The notes beneath the pieces are model-generated. The model searched no databases, was not told where the DNA came from, and worked only from the letters and a program-made list of their open reading frames with translations. From Bacteroidota bacterium (GTDB lineage: Bacteria > Bacteroidota > Bacteroidia > Flavobacteriales > Schleiferiaceae): DNA of 64,000 nucleotides. This document shows, piece after piece, positions 48,006 to 57,961 of the stretch. Positions within the stretch are counted from its first letter, which is position 1, and each line of letters begins with the position of its first letter. A program made the translations under genes and the position numbers. The stretch is from NCBI GenBank assembly GCA_003385605.1, contig QQUU01000049.1, positions 1-64,000 of the forward strand. The letters run 5' to 3'.

Positions 48006-48099
48006 CTACCCTTTTATCCCCTCCCAGCGGGGTGCACTTACCAACATTGTTATTAACATTCTCGCGGGTTACAGCGAAAATGAAGCGCCTTCTTTGGAA

Positions 48100-49803
48100 T
48101 TAAAATTGGTAGTTGAGCACAAACATGCCGCGGGTGCCTCGAACACCGTATCCCTGCCACATCATATACCTCTGATTCAGCAAGTTATAACCGCGCAAAC
48201 TCACACTAAGGTTTTCATTGATTTTGTAATCGACACGTGCACTTAAATCCATGTAATCTTCCAACGGGTAAAGCGTGTAGTCTGAGCTGTTATATCGACC
48301 GCCTACATAGCGCAGATTAGCCCCAATAGAAAGCTCATTAATGCTGTAATCTACCATGGCACCCAAAACGCGCCCTTCTTGACCTAAGAATGCATCGCCT
48401 GAATAGTTATTTAGTTCCGCATACGTTGACGCTACAAAATGCTTTAGAGGCAGATTCAATTCCCCACGGACACCCGTTTTCACTACATTTTCAGCATAGA
48501 CTGCCTGAAGCGCAGCAATTTGCTGCCCATTGACCTCACTAAGCATCAAGAGCGAATCACGCTGGAACATCAAAGCATCATTCATCGTTGTAAGCGATCC
48601 CTCTACGCGGTATTGAAGCTTTCCTGCCAATGCACCTTGCATTCCCACATACCCTTTGTTAGAGCCTGAGAGGCGGTATTCTTGATTCATCGAAAGGAAT
48701 GGTACCTGTGTAATCATGCTCTCCAAAGTGTTTTGCTTTGCCGTACCGTCCCAACCACCATATACAGCAAGTGTGCGCTTAAGCAACTCTGCTTGGAGGT
48801 TAACCTTCGGATAAACGTAATATTCAAAACGATCGATGCCAAGGCCACTGGTCTGTGTACCTGTGAAGTTCAATCCAAACTCGTAACTCAAAATGCCCTT
48901 CTTTCCACTGGTGTAAGGAGCAATGGTAAAGTTGTGGTAAGCAGCAGCAGAAGAGTCGGCCCAAGAATTGACACTAGCGAATTGATACCCGAGGTCTAGG
49001 CTAATGTCCTGCTCGTCTGCGTAAATCTCAAAACGGTGTTGTGTTTTCGCTAAATGCTCGCTAGTCGCCATACCTGCAGCCGTGTACTTGTAAGAAACAC
49101 CCCCACTGCGGTACGCGAATTTCACCTTGCTCGTAGGATTCGTCGTTCTCAACCACTGCTGTGACAAACCGTATTGCTGCTGCCATGCCCCAGGCGTGCT
49201 GTCCGGCACTACAGTCAACGGAGTCAAAGCCCCATAATAACTGATATAATCTGCCTTGAGCAAGGCCTGAGTTTTAAAGTTATAGCTCTTTGTCGCACGT
49301 TGGAAATCTGCCAGTACCTCATTCTCGTACTGAGGTTGGCGCAAATAATCCACATCGCTCACCCCACTAAGCGCTCCTTGGTGAAGTGCTCGCACTCCCC
49401 AAACATTTTTCTTGCTGCGTGGCGAGCTCAGAATAAAGCTTGCATAGGAGCTTGCATAATTTCCACCACCCACACTTACGCTCTGTGTAGGTAACTTAGG
49501 CAACTTCACTCTACCCAACCGAATGGCTGGGATCGCCTCAGGCGCAAAATCCAACGACATCGCCTTGGGATTGATACGAACACTTACAGGCAGCTTTTCA
49601 GAAGTTGTATCCGAAAACGAAGGCTGCTCGCTGATCTTTTGAGCACTGCGTACCTGTGCTTGGTACTCTTCTACAACGCGTATCTCCACGCTTTTTACCT
49701 CATCGCCAGTACCCGTCTCTTCTTGAGCCATAAGTGAAGCATTCCCACCTATGAGAAGTGCAGCTGTTGCGACTATTCTAAATTGGAATCTCATGTTCAT
49801 CAT
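48100..49803 (-). CDS. Plug-less TonB-receptor-like outer-membrane beta-barrel protein
   Basis: A 567-residue protein with a Sec signal (about 1-26, ending SLMAQ). After an acidic, linker-like stretch (about 27-110), strands with typical receptor sequence run to the end, finishing ENLSVSLRGYNLLNQRYMMW and VLNYQF. That ending is the TonB-dependent receptor barrel, but no N-terminal plug domain is visible, and the length is well below the usual 700-1000. It is three bases after a large TPR protein gene in the same direction, so the two likely form one envelope complex. Confidence 0.78.
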   Translation of the reverse strand: MMNMRFQFRIVATAALLIGGNASLMAQEETGTGDEVKSVEIRVVEEYQAQVRSAQKISEQPSFSDTTSEKLPVSVRINPKAMSLDFAPEAIPAIRLGRVKLPKLPTQSVSVGGGNYASSYASFILSSPRSKKNVWGVRALHQGALSGVSDVDYLRQPQYENEVLADFQRATKSYNFKTQALLKADYISYYGALTPLTVVPDSTPGAWQQQYGLSQQWLRTTNPTSKVKFAYRSGGVSYKYTAAGMATSEHLAKTQHRFEIYADEQDISLDLGYQFASVNSWADSSAAAYHNFTIAPYTSGKKGILSYEFGLNFTGTQTSGLGIDRFEYYVYPKVNLQAELLKRTLAVYGGWDGTAKQNTLESMITQVPFLSMNQEYRLSGSNKGYVGMQGALAGKLQYRVEGSLTTMNDALMFQRDSLLMLSEVNGQQIAALQAVYAENVVKTGVRGELNLPLKHFVASTYAELNNYSGDAFLGQEGRVLGAMVDYSINELSIGANLRYVGGRYNSSDYTLYPLEDYMDLSARVDYKINENLSVSLRGYNLLNQRYMMWQGYGVRGTRGMFVLNYQF

Positions 49804-49806
49804 TCC

Positions 49807-52800
49807 TTATTCTTCTAATTCTTCAATAGATTCCATTTCGAAATCTTCCATACTCAGGCTGTCTACACCAATAGTGTTGCGCTCTTCTCTTTCTCTTTGC
49901 AGGGCCAATTCCGATTTAAACGCACTCGCTTGTGCTGCATAATCACCGAAATCCGCATTGTCGATAACGAAGTCCAGCGTGTAATTCGCCTGGAAATCAT
50001 CGCGCAAGCCCGCGTAGTTCTTGGCCATTAAAATGAGCGAATTCCAGCGCCACTTTGGGTAGGTAGGCAGGTTTTCTATCATCCAGAATAACAAATCATT
50101 GGATCCTTCGTATTTGCCCATTACATGGTCAAACTCTGCCAAATGGTACGTGGCTTCAGCTTGTGCCTCTCCTTTGATCTCTGCTTTGACCTGAGTGTAG
50201 TACAATTTTGCATTGGCACTGTCCTTTAGCTCATAAGCGCTGCGAGCCGCATTCAGAAGCGCCTCCGTTTTCCAATCGGTCGGTAGCGCCTCATCTTGCA
50301 ATAAACTCTCCGCATATTGCATTACTACTGGCACATTGTCTAAAGACTTCGCACAGCGCATTAGTCCCAATCGAGCCCGGCGACCTTCATCGGCATTACC
50401 CACCAATCCAAGCACCTGCTCGTAGTAATAGAAAGCCTGCTCAAAGTCTTGTCCTGCATAGTACAGCGAAGCCAAACGCTCCACAGTCTGTTTCCGGAAA
50501 CTCAGCTCTCCTGAAGCTGCGACGAATTCATAAGCGTGCTGTGCCAGGGAATCTTGGCCTTGACTGAACGCACATTCAGCGAGGTAATAGTTTGCCGGAA
50601 CCCTGAAAATTCCATCCGGAAACTTATTCAAGTAATCTGTCATGCCCTTCAATGTTCCTTCACAATCGCCAAAACTGTAACGGTCGTACGCGCCGTTGTA
50701 CAAGGTGGAATCCAGCTGGCCTTGACCGATATCAGTTCCCGTTAGGGTTTGAATCCAATCGACATAACCCGTTAGCTGGTCCAATTCCGCAAACTGAATC
50801 TTCGCCAATCCAAGCGCCTCTCTACTTTCGGCAGTATTTGGGAAATCCTCAACTACGCTTTTGAACTGGTCCAATGCCTTGTTGCCTTTCCCTTGTGTAC
50901 GGTAGATCAAACCCAATGCGATGTGCGCATTTTTGATGAATCGAGACTTCGGGTAATCCTGAATGAATGCCGTGAAAATAGACTCTGCCTGGTTTTCCTT
51001 ACCCATTTTCATGTAGGTCTCTCCCAGCTCAAAATAGGCATCGGTAGCATAGACAGAATTCGGATACTTCTTTACCAATGTTTCTAAACTTCCTGCCTTC
51101 CGCTGGTCATCATCTACCAAGCCAAAGCAGAGGCTCTGCTGGAACATCGCGTAATCCGCATCCGGAACACTGCGGCCGAGATACGTCTGGTAATAGTTGA
51201 TGGCATTGTTGTATTGGCTCGTCATGAAGTAAGAATCTGCCAAGCGTAATTCGGCATCGTTCGCAAGCTTTGTGCCCGGTCGTTGCTTGTTTAAATACAA
51301 TCTGAAGGTTGTCGCTGCCGCCTCGTAATTGCCTTTTGAGAAATTCGCATAAGCCTTGTTGTACAAACTGCGCTTGTATTGACTCAACGTCGCAGATCCT
51401 GGAGTAGCTTCGAATTTCGCCAGCTCAAGCAGGGCACCTTCAAAGTCCTTAGCTCGGTACGCCACCTCAGCCAACCAATAGTGCGCCAATGCCGTGTATA
51501 CATTGCTCAATGGATAATCCAAAGACCGCTCAAACATACGCTTGGCAGCTGGGTACTGAATAGCATTGAAATGTTGCACCCCACGGAAATACGCCACTTT
51601 CTGGTAAGCTCCTTGCATGGTCGGTTGTTCCAACCCTGCCGCAGAAATCGCCTTCATGGCACTCTCGTAATCCTTTGAATTTAGATACAGGTTGGCTAAA
51701 TATTCATTCGCTTCCGCGCGATACTTGCTGTTTGGGTACTTCTTTAAAAAGTCCTTGAAAATATCTAAAGGTTGCTCAAACGGTGTAGCACTGTCATAGG
51801 CCAATTTTGCGTAGTTGAAATATGCATCCTCACGAAGGCGCTTATCGCTACCGCTCTGGCTGGCTTTAAAAAATGCCCCTTGAGCCTCCGTCTTTTTACC
51901 GGTCTTTAGGTAACAATCGGCCAAATGATAGTAGGCGCTTTGCCCCAAATCATCTCCTCGATTATGAATCTTATTGAACGCCTTGATGGCCTCTTCGTAC
52001 CTACGTGTCTTGTACAAAACGAAGCCAAGCTTATAGTTGTCTTGAATATTCAGCTTGCCGCCTAACTCTTTGTGCTTCTCTAAATAAAGGGCAGCTTCTT
52101 TCCAGTCCGATTTCTGATAGTACCCCTCACCGATGAGTTTAGCTACCTCTGCTGCACGCGACGGAACTGCCTGCGCTAGAAGAGACTCTCCTACCGAAAG
52201 CAGTTGATCGATATCGCCTGTTTTATAGTAAATCTGACTGAGGTAGTACGGCACCACACCGCCGAACTTCTCGTCGCCAATGAGCAGTTTGAATTGACCC
52301 AAAGCGGTGCTGTATTGTTCTGCTTCATAAGCGATATGCCCGTAGTAATACTGGTGGTAATTCTGGTATTCCCCCTTGTAGCTGGTCCCTTGGAAAAAGA
52401 GGTTACGCGCCTTTTCAACGTCTTTAGCCATCAGGTAACTGTAGGCCAATTTGAAATAGTATTCACTTCTAAAAGCGCTTGGGACATCAGCGGCATCAAT
52501 TGCACCCAACCATTGCACCACTTTTTTGTACCTGCGGTTGTTGAAGTAGTAGTTTGCAGCAGTGACGTGTGCCTCTTGCCATCTTGGACTTAACGGATAC
52601 GTCTGCGCGAAGTACGTCAAGAAATATTCGCTGTTTTCGTTCATCAAATAGAGGGCACACAGCGCTCTATAAAAACTACTTTCCTCTTTCAAAAAACTCT
52701 GTGTCGGTAAATCCGACGCCAAAAGCTCATCAAATCCTACTCTTGCCGCAGCATAGAGTCCGTCGTCGAAAAGATCAACACTTGAATTAAAGGTTGCCTC

Positions 52801-52884
52801 AAATCCTTGCTCAGCAGTGGTCTGTTGGGCTTGGACGCTGAAGCTAAAAACTAGCAGAACCGCTAGAAATAATCGGGTACGCAT
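49807..52884 (-). CDS. Large periplasmic tetratricopeptide-repeat protein
   Basis: A 1025-residue protein with a signal peptide (MRTRLFLAVLLVFSFSVQAQ). Almost the whole mature part is TPR-like helices; examples are AYYHLADCYLKTGKKTEAQG, AYFELGETYMKMGKENQAES and ATYHLAEFDHVMGKYEGS. Such solenoids assemble partners in the envelope. It has no enzymatic motif. The tail is acidic (EDFEMESIEELEE). It is directly upstream of the plug-less barrel gene, forming a likely two-gene unit. Confidence 0.88.
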   Translation of the reverse strand: MRTRLFLAVLLVFSFSVQAQQTTAEQGFEATFNSSVDLFDDGLYAAARVGFDELLASDLPTQSFLKEESSFYRALCALYLMNENSEYFLTYFAQTYPLSPRWQEAHVTAANYYFNNRRYKKVVQWLGAIDAADVPSAFRSEYYFKLAYSYLMAKDVEKARNLFFQGTSYKGEYQNYHQYYYGHIAYEAEQYSTALGQFKLLIGDEKFGGVVPYYLSQIYYKTGDIDQLLSVGESLLAQAVPSRAAEVAKLIGEGYYQKSDWKEAALYLEKHKELGGKLNIQDNYKLGFVLYKTRRYEEAIKAFNKIHNRGDDLGQSAYYHLADCYLKTGKKTEAQGAFFKASQSGSDKRLREDAYFNYAKLAYDSATPFEQPLDIFKDFLKKYPNSKYRAEANEYLANLYLNSKDYESAMKAISAAGLEQPTMQGAYQKVAYFRGVQHFNAIQYPAAKRMFERSLDYPLSNVYTALAHYWLAEVAYRAKDFEGALLELAKFEATPGSATLSQYKRSLYNKAYANFSKGNYEAAATTFRLYLNKQRPGTKLANDAELRLADSYFMTSQYNNAINYYQTYLGRSVPDADYAMFQQSLCFGLVDDDQRKAGSLETLVKKYPNSVYATDAYFELGETYMKMGKENQAESIFTAFIQDYPKSRFIKNAHIALGLIYRTQGKGNKALDQFKSVVEDFPNTAESREALGLAKIQFAELDQLTGYVDWIQTLTGTDIGQGQLDSTLYNGAYDRYSFGDCEGTLKGMTDYLNKFPDGIFRVPANYYLAECAFSQGQDSLAQHAYEFVAASGELSFRKQTVERLASLYYAGQDFEQAFYYYEQVLGLVGNADEGRRARLGLMRCAKSLDNVPVVMQYAESLLQDEALPTDWKTEALLNAARSAYELKDSANAKLYYTQVKAEIKGEAQAEATYHLAEFDHVMGKYEGSNDLLFWMIENLPTYPKWRWNSLILMAKNYAGLRDDFQANYTLDFVIDNADFGDYAAQASAFKSELALQREREERNTIGVDSLSMEDFEMESIEELEE

Positions 52885-53008
52885 ATCGTTTACGTTTATG
52901 CTTAAAAATAACCTATGCTCATGGCCTACTTTAGAGCCAATCCTGTGAATTCGGTTGAGTTATTCACATCAAAAAAAACGCGCGACCTCAATCGTTTGGT
53001 ATTTCTTC

Positions 53009-53016
53009 TAACTTTG
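53009..53016 (+). promoter_or_regulatory. -7 promoter element for ftsE
   Basis: TAACTTTG matches TAnnTTTG exactly and lies 26 bases before the ftsE ATG at 53043. Confidence 0.55.
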
Positions 53017-53042
53017 AATCTGCTTAAAATCATCGACCGTAC

Positions 53043-53720
53043 ATGGCAACAATTGAAGTACAAAATGCAAACGTCTTTCAAGGCAAACACCTAGTTCTCA
53101 CAGACGTAAGCTTTAAAATCGATACCGGTGAATTCGTGTATTTGATTGGCCAGACGGGCTCTGGAAAAAGCTCACTTTTAAAAACCTTGTACGGTGACCT
53201 ACCGCTAGAACAGGGCACAGCTACGGTTGCTGGACATACATTGAACGGCTTACGCAGCAAAGATATTCCTGCACTACGCAGAGATATCGGTATTGTATTC
53301 CAAGATTTTCAATTGCTCAGTGACCGCAGTGTTGAAGCCAATCTAGACTTTGTTCTCCGCGCCACTGGCTGGAAAGATAAAGACAAGCGCTCAGCGAGAA
53401 TCGTCGAGGTCCTCACCTTAGTGGGCATGCAGAACAAAAAACACAAGAGCACTTTCGAGATCTCAGGCGGTGAACAGCAACGCGTGGCTATAGCCCGTGC
53501 TCTATTGAATGCTCCAAAAGTGATTCTCGCTGATGAGCCTACGGGGAATTTAGACCCTCGCACCTCTGAGGAAATTATGTCATTACTGCTCTCACTGACA
53601 GACCAGAATACAGCCGTATTAATGGCCACGCACGACTACCAAATGATCCACAAATACGCCAACAGGACTTTGAAAGTAAGTGGCGGTAAAGTAGAAGATT
53701 CGGTCGTCTCAAACCTGTAA
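53043..53720 (+). CDS. ftsE: Cell-division ATP-binding protein FtsE
   Basis: A 225-residue ABC ATPase. Walker [10 protein letters not shown] (near 37), signature [16 protein letters not shown] and Walker [13 protein letters not shown] are present. The [21 protein letters not shown] segment and the short length are typical of FtsE, which works with FtsX to activate wall hydrolases at the septum. ftsX is not next to it. A GT2 gene begins four bases later with TTG. Confidence 0.88.
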   Translation: MATIEVQNANVFQGKHLVLTDVSFKIDTGEFVYLIGQTGSGKSSLLKTLYGDLPLEQGTATVAGHTLNGLRSKDIPALRRDIGIVFQDFQLLSDRSVEANLDFVLRATGWKDKDKRSARIVEVLTLVGMQNKKHKSTFEISGGEQQRVAIARALLNAPKVILADEPTGNLDPRTSEEIMSLLLSLTDQNTAVLMATHDYQMIHKYANRTLKVSGGKVEDSVVSNL

Positions 53721-53724
53721 GCTT

Positions 53725-54639
53725 TTGAGCAGCTCAACACATACGCTTAGCATCTGCATTGCCTCATACGGCGATGATGTGAGCTCTTTGCTCAAAGAAC
53801 TTGAGCACTGTGCAGAAGGTAAGTTGCCAAAAAACTGGTCAATCGAAGTAATTATCAGTGACCAACACCCCGAAAAACACCCAATGTCATCCCAGTGGGA
53901 AGCAATGGCAAATTGTCGGTACATTCAAACTAAAACACAGGGGCGTAGCGCAAATAGAAACGGTTTAAGCCAACTGGCTTCAGGAGCATTTTTACTCTTT
54001 TTAGATGCAGATGCCCTCCCAAGCTCGGCCGATTTTCTATCGAACTACTGCAACGAGGCAGAAGGCGCCGATGTCGTTGTTGGTGGTACGGCATACCGAC
54101 CGGGCTACAAAAGCAAAGAATTGCGAGTTAAAGTAGGCAAGCGAAAAGAAGAGATTCAAGCCGCCACAAGAAAGCTACAACCCTATTCAAGCTTCACGGC
54201 CTTTAACTTTCTCATTCGAAAGACACTCTTTGACCAGATCCAATTTTCCGAGCAACTCGTCCAATACGGACATGAAGACACCCTTTTCGGACTAGAATTA
54301 AAATACAGACACGCCAAAATCGCGCACATCGACAATCCCGCCTTCCATATGGGTATTGATTCAGGGGCCGATTTTATGGACAAAACCACAGCCGCGGTCG
54401 ACGGACTAGCCAACCTAATCGCGGCGGGAAAGATAGATGAAGACGTAAAGCTCTTTAAGGCCTACAGGTCCGTTCAGAAATCAGGTTTTCAATGGGCATT
54501 CAAAGCCGCACACATGCTAATTGGAAAACCCCTGAAATCGGGACTTGCCAATGGCTTTTTACCTATATTCTTCTTTGATGTGTATAAACTGCTGAGGCTT
54601 TGCAGTCACTCTATAAAAATTGGCCGTAGAATGCCTTGA
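53725..54639 (+). CDS. Glycosyltransferase family 2
   Basis: A 304-residue GT-A enzyme: SICIASYGDDVSSLL, FLLFLDADALPSS as the metal-binding region and a C-terminal helical extension. It is the type that elongates envelope polysaccharides. It starts with TTG four bases after the ftsE stop, so it is co-transcribed. Its tail overlaps the 3' end of the converging GT4 gene by 29 bases. Donor and acceptor are unknown. Confidence 0.85.
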   Translation: MSSSTHTLSICIASYGDDVSSLLKELEHCAEGKLPKNWSIEVIISDQHPEKHPMSSQWEAMANCRYIQTKTQGRSANRNGLSQLASGAFLLFLDADALPSSADFLSNYCNEAEGADVVVGGTAYRPGYKSKELRVKVGKRKEEIQAATRKLQPYSSFTAFNFLIRKTLFDQIQFSEQLVQYGHEDTLFGLELKYRHAKIAHIDNPAFHMGIDSGADFMDKTTAAVDGLANLIAAGKIDEDVKLFKAYRSVQKSGFQWAFKAAHMLIGKPLKSGLANGFLPIFFFDVYKLLRLCSHSIKIGRRMP

Positions 54640-55711
54640 GCGGAATCTGCTCTTTTTCCCATGTAAGCGCCTCCTGAGCCACTTTTAACGCGGCACTATA
54701 ATCTTCCGCACCTACAGCTTCAATAGCCAATCGAAGGCCCTCGATATCCTCGGGCTGAACCGTTCGTCCAACACCAAATTCTTCAACAATACGCTTCACT
54801 TCAACCACTTTTGATGTGACCACAGGCGTATTACAATGGATATAGTCAAAGAGCTTATTCGGCAAAGAATAGCGGTAGTTGATATTCGTATCCTTATCCA
54901 GACTCAGACCCACATCCGCGGCACTCGTGTATTGCAATAACTGCTCATATGGCACACGCCCTACAAACTTCACTTTATCTTCCCAACCTCTTTGTTGAAC
55001 AAGCGTTTGAAGCGCAGGGATAGCATCTCCACTACCCACGAGTAACAGCAACCATCCTTCCATTTGCGATACGGCCTCTACCGCTTCTTCTAAACCTCTG
55101 TCCACATTCATGCCCGACCCTTGATTGATGGCTATTTTCACACCTTCAGGCAATCCAAGTTCTGCGCGTGATCTACTCTGAATATTTGGCACGGGGCTGA
55201 TGTTTCGAAACACCTGAGGACGTTTGCCATAATCTTGTTCGTACAAGTTCGCTATACTTTCATTGACCGTCCAAATGTGCTGGAGACGAGGAAAGACAAA
55301 TCGCTCAATGCCCAACCAAACACGTTTTACCCAACGGCCCTGAATCTCTGGCACGCCACAGAAATACTCGTGACTATCATACACCAACGGAATACCAAAG
55401 AATCGACTAATCAAAAAATTGGGCAACAACGTATCCAAATCATTGGCCAACAAGACGGTGTTGCGGTTGCATTCAAACAACAGCTTTAGAAACAAACGCA
55501 CCTGAAATTCAGCATAAAACAAACCGCCCTTGGTAAACCACAATTTCATGCGATCAGTACCATAACTGCGGTTCAGTTCCTTTGAAGTGGCCAATTCTCG
55601 TCCGATCCACTTTACCTCATAGCCCAAGTCTTGCAATAACACAGCAACTTTATTCACCCGGTTGTCCGTAGTAATGTCGTTGGTCGTTGAAATGAAAATC
55701 TTACGCTTCAT
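54611..55711 (-). CDS. Glycosyltransferase, GT4-like
   Basis: A 366-residue GT-B enzyme. The opening (MKRKIFISTTNDITTDNRVNK) and VLLANDLDTLLPNFL, followed by VYDSHEYF, are common in Bacteroidota GT4-like enzymes. The donor-site region is INQGSGMNVDRGLEEAVEAV and YRYSLPNKLFDYIHCNTPVV. It adds sugars to an envelope glycan. The start codon is five bases from a consensus -7 box. The tail overlaps the GT2 gene. Confidence 0.88.
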   Translation of the reverse strand: MKRKIFISTTNDITTDNRVNKVAVLLQDLGYEVKWIGRELATSKELNRSYGTDRMKLWFTKGGLFYAEFQVRLFLKLLFECNRNTVLLANDLDTLLPNFLISRFFGIPLVYDSHEYFCGVPEIQGRWVKRVWLGIERFVFPRLQHIWTVNESIANLYEQDYGKRPQVFRNISPVPNIQSRSRAELGLPEGVKIAINQGSGMNVDRGLEEAVEAVSQMEGWLLLLVGSGDAIPALQTLVQQRGWEDKVKFVGRVPYEQLLQYTSAADVGLSLDKDTNINYRYSLPNKLFDYIHCNTPVVTSKVVEVKRIVEEFGVGRTVQPEDIEGLRLAIEAVGAEDYSAALKVAQEALTWEKEQIPLKAFYGQFL

Positions 55712-55716
55712 GGCCG

Positions 55717-55724
55717 CAAAGATA
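55717..55724 (-). promoter_or_regulatory. -7 promoter element, near-leaderless, for the GT4 gene
   Basis: Minus-strand TATCTTTG matches TAnnTTTG exactly, with five bases between it and the ATG at 55711, so the mRNA should have little or no leader. Confidence 0.6.
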
Positions 55725-55758
55725 TTTTGTCCTGAGTTGTCGCTAAGGTAGCGAACCT

Positions 55759-55766
55759 TATTTTTG
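55759..55766 (+). promoter_or_regulatory. -7 promoter element for queA
   Basis: TATTTTTG matches TAnnTTTG exactly and lies 20 bases before the queA ATG. Confidence 0.55.
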
Positions 55767-55786
55767 CGCTAAGGAAAACGCACCCC

Positions 55787-56965
55787 ATGCAGAAATCGGA
55801 CTTTATTTACCACCTCCCTCAAGAAAGGATTGCCACGCACCCCTTATCGCGCAGGGATGAGAGCCAATTATTGGTTTTCGACGGGACAATACAAGACCAC
55901 CAATTTTCCCAATTACCCAAACTTCTGCCAGAGAGCAGCCAATTGATCTTCAACAACACAAAGGTCATTAAAGCACGACTTCGCTTTACAAAAACCGAAG
56001 GAGCTAAACCCATAGAAGTTTTCTGTCTCAACCCCTTTGAGCAGAGCGTCGAAGAGGCGATGGAGGCAAAGAATGAGATTCGCTTCGAATGCATGGTAGG
56101 CAATCTGAAACGATGGAAAGACCACCCTCTTCATCTAAAGCTCAATGAGGACCTAACCCTCACGGCCACCAAAGGCGAACGCTCCGGACAAGGGTTCATT
56201 ATTTCCTTCACATGGACCGGTTCGTACACTTTTTCCGAGGTTGTAAATATCGCAGGTCAAATTCCCCTACCGCCGTACATGAACCGAGACGCTGAAGAGG
56301 AAGATGTAGAACGCTATCAAACCGTCTATGCCTCCAACAACGGCTCAGTAGCTGCACCAACGGCTGGCCTACATTTCACACCCAAGGTGCTCCAAGACTT
56401 ACAGCACCTAGGCCACGAGCGTTTAGAACTCACTCTTCATGTGGGCGCTGGCACATTCAAACCCCTCGGTGATGGCGACATCAGCGCCCATGAAATGCAC
56501 GCCGAGGAAATCATTTTAAGCCGCCAATGGCTTAAGAATTACCTCGAACACGAAGGGCCGAAATTCGCAGTTGGCACGACGAGCCTGCGAACGCTCGAAA
56601 GCTGCCACTGGATCGGCGTTAAACTGATGACCACTGGCCGATTTGAAAACCTGGGCCAATTCGATGCCTACGAATTAGATCAGAGCATTACCACTTTTCA
56701 GGCATACAGTGCACTACTCGACCATCTTGAAGGCGAAGGCATTTCCTCATTAGCCCTTCAAACGCAACTTATGATTCGTCCTGGCTACAGCATGAAGTCT
56801 ACCCAGGGAATCATTACAAACTTCCACCAGCCAGGTTCCACCTTATTGCTATTAGTAAGTGCCGGTATAGGCGAATCTTGGAAAGATGTATACACCCATG
56901 CAATGGCCAACAAGTATCGTTTTTTAAGTTACGGAGATTCTTCTCTGCTCTACTTCAACCGTTAG
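55787..56965 (+). CDS. queA: S-adenosylmethionine:tRNA ribosyltransferase-isomerase QueA
   Basis: A 392-residue enzyme that moves the ribosyl part of SAM onto 7-aminomethyl-deazaguanine in tRNA, making epoxyqueuosine. The opening SDFIYHLPQERIATHPL, the YQTVYA segment and GSVAAPTAGLHFT are the QueA hallmarks, followed by VGAGTFKPL. Length is normal. It makes the wobble-base modification in queuosine synthesis. It has its own promoter and is divergent from the GT4 gene. Confidence 0.94.
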   Translation: MQKSDFIYHLPQERIATHPLSRRDESQLLVFDGTIQDHQFSQLPKLLPESSQLIFNNTKVIKARLRFTKTEGAKPIEVFCLNPFEQSVEEAMEAKNEIRFECMVGNLKRWKDHPLHLKLNEDLTLTATKGERSGQGFIISFTWTGSYTFSEVVNIAGQIPLPPYMNRDAEEEDVERYQTVYASNNGSVAAPTAGLHFTPKVLQDLQHLGHERLELTLHVGAGTFKPLGDGDISAHEMHAEEIILSRQWLKNYLEHEGPKFAVGTTSLRTLESCHWIGVKLMTTGRFENLGQFDAYELDQSITTFQAYSALLDHLEGEGISSLALQTQLMIRPGYSMKSTQGIITNFHQPGSTLLLLVSAGIGESWKDVYTHAMANKYRFLSYGDSSLLYFNR

Positions 56966-57023
56966 TAACTAAAGGTTGCTCACATTTTTTGGCACAGCCC
57001 ATTAAAGGCGAGAATTTAAAAGG

Positions 57024-57920
57024 ATGAAAGTCCTTTGTCTCGTTTTACTTTTTTCAACCCCTAGTGTCGGTCAACCTTGGCTTTTTTACAACGTCGAAAA
57101 TCTGTTTGACACGATACACGACCAAAATTTCCACGATTTAGAATTCACTCCTGCAGGGAGCAAGAAGTACGGAAGCATCACCTACAGATTGTGCATTCGA
57201 CAGACCTCGAGAGTGCTTCACATGCTACAAAAGAGCCACTACCGTGCACCTATAGTTGCGCTATGCGAAGTAGAAAATCGAAGTGTACTCGATGATTTGA
57301 TTCGCCATCAGGGCCTGCGTGTTCACGGGCCATGGAATATCGTTCATTTCGACAGCCCCGACTATCGAGGGATTGACTGTGCGGTGCTCTATAACCCGGA
57401 TCGCATACAAGTCCTGTATACCGAACGTATTCGATATTCCAACGACACGCTTCTAACCAGAGACGCACTATTTGTACGGTATACCATTGACGAGAAGCGG
57501 TTCAATCTAGTCGTGGTTCACCTACCCTCAAAACGAGGGGGTAGTCGCGAAAGTCAATGGAAGCGCAACCTGGCCATTTCTTCAGTATTGACCGCTCTAG
57601 ATTCCTGCATATCACCCACAATTATCATGGGCGATTTCAACGATCCTTTGACGCAAGAATACGGCCCTTCTTGGCACGTAGCTACCCAAGTTGGGGCAGC
57701 TGGCACTTACAAATACCAAGGACGGTGGAATGCCATTGACGGTGGTATCGCTAATTTCCCTTTTCAAGTGCAAGCCTGTGATCTACCGCTGCTACTGCAA
57801 AAAGACGCTAAATGGGGAGGCTTAAAGCCCCTTCGGAGGTGGCAAGGCAACTTTTATAAAAACGGATTCTCAGACCACCTACCCGTTCACTTCTCGGAGG
57901 TTGTAGGTATTAGAAAATGA
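57024..57920 (+). CDS. Secreted endonuclease/exonuclease/phosphatase family protein
   Basis: A 298-residue EEP-fold protein with a short signal peptide (MKVLCLVLLFSTPSVGQ). The motifs are YNVENLFD, ALCEVENR (metal Glu), VVHLPSKRGG, IIMGDFNDP and SDHLPVHFS. YNVENLFD is common to Bacteroidota secreted EEP proteins, which can hydrolyse nucleic acids or other phosphate esters outside the inner membrane. The stop overlaps the start of an alternative upstream frame of the next gene, so the two are close on one transcript. Confidence 0.85.
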   Translation: MKVLCLVLLFSTPSVGQPWLFYNVENLFDTIHDQNFHDLEFTPAGSKKYGSITYRLCIRQTSRVLHMLQKSHYRAPIVALCEVENRSVLDDLIRHQGLRVHGPWNIVHFDSPDYRGIDCAVLYNPDRIQVLYTERIRYSNDTLLTRDALFVRYTIDEKRFNLVVVHLPSKRGGSRESQWKRNLAISSVLTALDSCISPTIIMGDFNDPLTQEYGPSWHVATQVGAAGTYKYQGRWNAIDGGIANFPFQVQACDLPLLLQKDAKWGGLKPLRRWQGNFYKNGFSDHLPVHFSEVVGIRK

Positions 57921-57961
57921 GTTATTTTCGTAATCAGATCAATAAAGATCGCAACCGACTT

